A DNA stretch of 64,000 nucleotides, from the NCBI GenBank assembly GCA_963774625.1, contig CAVZFQ010000013.1, positions 806,001 through 870,000 of the forward strand, in the 5' to 3' direction. Position 1 is the first letter of the stretch. Every line of letters starts with the position of its first letter. The DNA is from VAXT01 sp963774625. GTDB taxonomy: Bacteria; Actinomycetota; Thermoleophilia; Gaiellales; Gaiellaceae. The notes beneath the pieces are model-generated. The model saw only the letters and a list, made by a program, of their open reading frames with translations, had not been told where the DNA came from and did no database searches. Both the position numbers and the translations under genes were made by a program. Positions 61,747 through 64,000 of this stretch are shown here, in pieces.

Positions 61747-62821
61747 GTCGTGCTCGATCTATTGCATCGTCCCGCCGGTCGTCTTCGAGCAGATCGCGAA
61801 GAACGGCAGCAAGGAACAGCGTGAGTGGGCAATCGAAACCGTGAGCCGCGACAACTCGCTTCGCGTGGCGCGGATTCAGAACTCACTGGCGCGTGGAGGC
61901 GGGCCGATCCGGGCCGACGCACTCGCGACCACTGAGCCCGGCCAACCGAAGCGGACCGTCTACGACGCCAAGAACCAGGAGCAAGTCACCGGTGAGGTCG
62001 TCCGGGCGGAAGGCGGTCCCGTTGTGGGGGACGAAGCCGCGGACGAGGCTTTCGACGGTCTCGGCGCGACCTACAAGTTCTGGTACGACCTCTACCAGCG
62101 CGACTCGATCGACGACGCCGGTCTCCCGCTCGACGCGATCGTTCACTACGGCGACAAGTACGACAACGCCTTCTGGGATGGCCAGCGCATGGTCTTCGGC
62201 GACGGCGACGGGGAGATGTTCAACCGGTTCACGATTGCGCTCGACATCATCGGGCACGAGCTTGCGCACGGCGTCGTCGAGACGACGGCGAACCTGAATT
62301 ACTGGCAGCAGCCGGGCGCGCTCAACGAGCACGTGGCCGACGTGTTCGGCTCACTCGTCAAGCAGTTCAAGAACGGCGAGAGCGCAGAGCAGGCGGACTG
62401 GCTAATCGGCGCCGGGCTCTTCACCGACCAGGTGCAAGGCACCGGCGGGAAGCCGGCCGCACTCCGTTCGATGGCGGCACCCGGGACCGGCTTCGACGAC
62501 GACGTGCTCGGCAAGGACCCGCAGCCGGATCACATGGACAAGTTCGTCGAGACGACGCAGGACAACGGAGGCGTGCACATCAACTCCGGTATTCCGAACA
62601 AGGCGTTCCACAACGTTGCGACGGCGCTCGGCGGCAACGCCTGGGAGAAGGCCGGGACGATCTGGTACTCCGCGCTCCGGGATCCCCGCGTCAAGCCTAC
62701 GGCTCGGTTCCTGACCTTCGCGAAGGCGACCGGCCGCGCGGCTAACCGGCTGTACGGCGACGGGAGCGACGAGGCCAAGAAGGTGGCCGACGGCTGGAAG
62801 GCGGTCGGGATCGAGATATAA
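61739..62821 (+). CDS. Protealysin-like M4-family metalloprotease
   Basis: 360 residues from GTG. The zinc site is His173-Glu174-x-x-His177 in DIIGHELAHGVVE, and the third ligand is Glu197 in GALNEHVADVFGS. The active-site region GGVHINSGIPNKAF gives the catalytic His. The short N-terminal propeptide (about 50 residues; VPPVVFEQIA) and lack of signal peptide are those of protealysins, not thermolysin with its large FTP/PepSY propeptide. Two CxxC-like cysteines near the N-terminus (CRSC) are unusual. The next gene is an emfourin-like inhibitor. Protealysins act inside or leave cells by other routes. Confidence 0.9.
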   Translation: MCRSCSIYCIVPPVVFEQIAKNGSKEQREWAIETVSRDNSLRVARIQNSLARGGGPIRADALATTEPGQPKRTVYDAKNQEQVTGEVVRAEGGPVVGDEAADEAFDGLGATYKFWYDLYQRDSIDDAGLPLDAIVHYGDKYDNAFWDGQRMVFGDGDGEMFNRFTIALDIIGHELAHGVVETTANLNYWQQPGALNEHVADVFGSLVKQFKNGESAEQADWLIGAGLFTDQVQGTGGKPAALRSMAAPGTGFDDDVLGKDPQPDHMDKFVETTQDNGGVHINSGIPNKAFHNVATALGGNAWEKAGTIWYSALRDPRVKPTARFLTFAKATGRAANRLYGDGSDEAKKVADGWKAVGIEI

Positions 62822-62828
62822 CGCGGCT

Positions 62829-63140
62829 GTGAGCGGCAACGGGCTTCGCATCGAGTTCCAGCGCTCAGGAGGCTTCGCCGGCCTCACGATGAGGACGGAG
62901 GTCGACACCTCCGAGCTACCGCCCGAGGACGCGGAGGTCTTCGAACGGCTGGTCGCGAGCCTGGAAGGAAGCGGCGTCGGCGCCTCGCCGCCGGCCGGCA
63001 AGCCGGACCGGTTTCAGTACGAGTTGACGGTCACGCGCGGCAAGGAAAGCCGCCGGTTCCAGCTCGCCGAGCAGGATCTGACGCCCGAGGCACGCGAGCT
63101 CGTGAGCCTGCTCGTCGAACGCGCCCGCCAGCGCGACTAA
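62829..63140 (+). CDS. Emfourin-like inhibitor of M4 protease
   Basis: 103 residues from GTG, seven bases after the protease stop. It reads RIEFQRSGGFAGLTMRTEVDT, then a helix (DAEVFERLVASLEG) and the strand DRFQYELTVTRG, the layout of emfourin (M4in), the small cytoplasmic inhibitor found beside protealysin in Serratia. No signal peptide. The two would be made together so that the protease is held inactive in the cell. Identification rests on the RSGGFAG and DRFQY motifs, the size and the position; I could not compare alignments. Confidence 0.75.
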   Translation: MSGNGLRIEFQRSGGFAGLTMRTEVDTSELPPEDAEVFERLVASLEGSGVGASPPAGKPDRFQYELTVTRGKESRRFQLAEQDLTPEARELVSLLVERARQRD

Positions 63141-64000
63141 GCCCGAGTGCCCGCGCCGACGTCGGCAAGCAGACCGCCGGCGACGCGCTCCGAGACGCCG
63201 GTCTGGTCGAGGTGCTTCGTGATGCCGCCGAGGAAGAAGGGGAACCCCGCGCCGAGGAGGAGTGCCGTGTCGACATCCTTCGCCGAGGCGACGACCCCTT
63301 CTTCGAGCAGGTGCCGTGTCTCGTCGGCGAGCGCTTCGCGCGCCGCCTCGAGGATCTCGTCGGAGCTCTGCGGCTGTTCGCCCTGCTTGGCGACCTCCAG
63401 CTTCCCGTTCGCATAGTTCTCCAGGGTCGGCGACAACGGAAACCGGTCGGGATACACCTCGTTCAACGTGCGGAGCACGTGGTTCGCGACGCGCGGGCCC
63501 ACCATCTGCAGTAAGACCGACGGAGCCATCGGGAGGCCCATCCTGAGCAGGGCCTCGTCGGCCTCTTCAACCGAGTTTCCGTTCTCGATCGCACCCAGGG
63601 GGACGGTCATCATCCGCGTGAGGAGCCGGTTGACCACGAAACCGGGGGCGTCGTTCACGAGGACGGGCCGCTTTCGCAGCTTGGTCGCGATTTCGAAGGC
63701 CGTGGCCAGGGTGGCGTCGTCCGTCTCGGGCGTGCGCACGACCTCGACGAGAGGCATGAGCGCGACCGGGTTGAAGAAATGGAGTCCAACGACGCGTTCC
63801 GGATGCTGGAGCCCGGCAGCCATCTCGGTGACCGACAGCGCGGAGGTGTTCGTCGCGAGCACGCACTCCGGCGAGATGACCTCCTCGAGCTCGCCGAACA
63901 CCTGCCGCTTGACGTCGATCTCCTCGAACACGGCTTCGATGACGAGGTCGCAGTCGGCGAAGCTCTTCCACTCGGTCGAGCCGCTCAGGAGTGAGGCGAG
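63137..64000 (-). CDS. 3-hydroxyacyl-CoA dehydrogenase (partial, runs past the window end)
   Basis: The coding frame stays open from the stop at 63137 to base 64000, so the start is outside. It shows the NAD-domain end SFADCDLVIEAVFEEIDVKRQ and ECVLATNTSALSVTEM, then ERVVGLHFFNPVALMPLVEVV with the catalytic His-Glu dyad, and NDAPGFVVNRLLTRM of the C-terminal helical domain. The C-terminus continues with a second domain-like region and GAGFPFFLGGITKHLD, as in FadB-type multifunctional enzymes. It oxidises 3-hydroxyacyl-CoA in beta-oxidation. An enoyl-CoA hydratase half may lie before it. Confidence 0.88.
   Translation of the reverse strand, partial: LASLLSGSTEWKSFADCDLVIEAVFEEIDVKRQVFGELEEVISPECVLATNTSALSVTEMAAGLQHPERVVGLHFFNPVALMPLVEVVRTPETDDATLATAFEIATKLRKRPVLVNDAPGFVVNRLLTRMMTVPLGAIENGNSVEEADEALLRMGLPMAPSVLLQMVGPRVANHVLRTLNEVYPDRFPLSPTLENYANGKLEVAKQGEQPQSSDEILEAAREALADETRHLLEEGVVASAKDVDTALLLGAGFPFFLGGITKHLDQTGVSERVAGGLLADVGAGTRA

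Overview
The window is high-GC, gene-dense DNA with actinobacterial habits: GTG/TTG starts, 4-base start/stop overlaps, tandem GTTCACC-type PHO boxes, a SigR-like sigma factor with a zinc anti-sigma factor, a DipZ-type thiol protein and a PAC2 protein. My best guess is a soil actinobacterium of the Thermoleophilia type (Gaiellales or Solirubrobacterales); the phylum is fairly safe, the class is inference. I see no tRNA, rRNA, CRISPR array, insertion sequence or phage gene.

Region 1 (1-15.3 kb) is a phosphate locus. A PhoP-like regulator is overlapped by ppk1, which runs in frame into a Ppx domain. Next come a PhoX/DUF839-like protein, an ATP-grasp ligase, a thioredoxin-type arsenate reductase, a second PhoP-like regulator, a sensor kinase, two pstS genes, pstC, pstA, pstB, a PhoU protein with the C-terminal half of a Pit accessory protein attached, and a damaged Pit permease. 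Tandem 11-bp-spaced PHO boxes lie before the first regulator and before each pstS.

Region 2 (15-21 kb) has an HtrA-type protease, a CxxxxC flavin oxidoreductase, a GCS2 ligase, an HMA protein, a DUF2171-like protein and an ECF sigma/anti-sigma pair behind a GGAAT-N18-GTT promoter. Region 3 (20.6-27.2 kb, minus strand) is an overlapping run: amidohydrolase, three-subunit molybdenum hydroxylase, cyclophilin, MocA-like cytidylyltransferase and a LytR_C protein. Region 4 (27-44 kb) is mostly metabolic: M24 peptidase, acetyl-CoA synthetase, M16 peptidase, thioesterases, oxidoreductases, Mug-type glycosylase, NAD synthetase, acyl-CoA synthetase, and a DHA2 transporter with its TetR regulator.

Region 5 (44-46 kb) is the most unusual. 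An XRE regulator with about nine TPR repeats is followed, behind a perfect AAGGAGGTGA ribosome binding site, by a 35-residue peptide with a hydrophobic N-terminus and a charged tail containing WW. This is the layout of an RRNPP-type peptide signalling pair. Region 6 (46-55 kb) has selD, an NMN adenylyltransferase, archaeal-type phosphoglycerate mutase, ctaA, PAC2, dipZ and a DEAH helicase. Region 7 (55-63 kb) groups an M43 protease, a UDG-like protein, an amidohydrolase, a phospholipase C, a membrane protein and a protealysin-like M4 protease followed by an emfourin-like inhibitor. The window ends inside a 3-hydroxyacyl-CoA dehydrogenase.

Nine genes need a single-base shift to read through, and in every case removing one extra base restores the family sequence. 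Most of these are probably sequence errors. The pit gene has several independent lesions and may be truly decayed.
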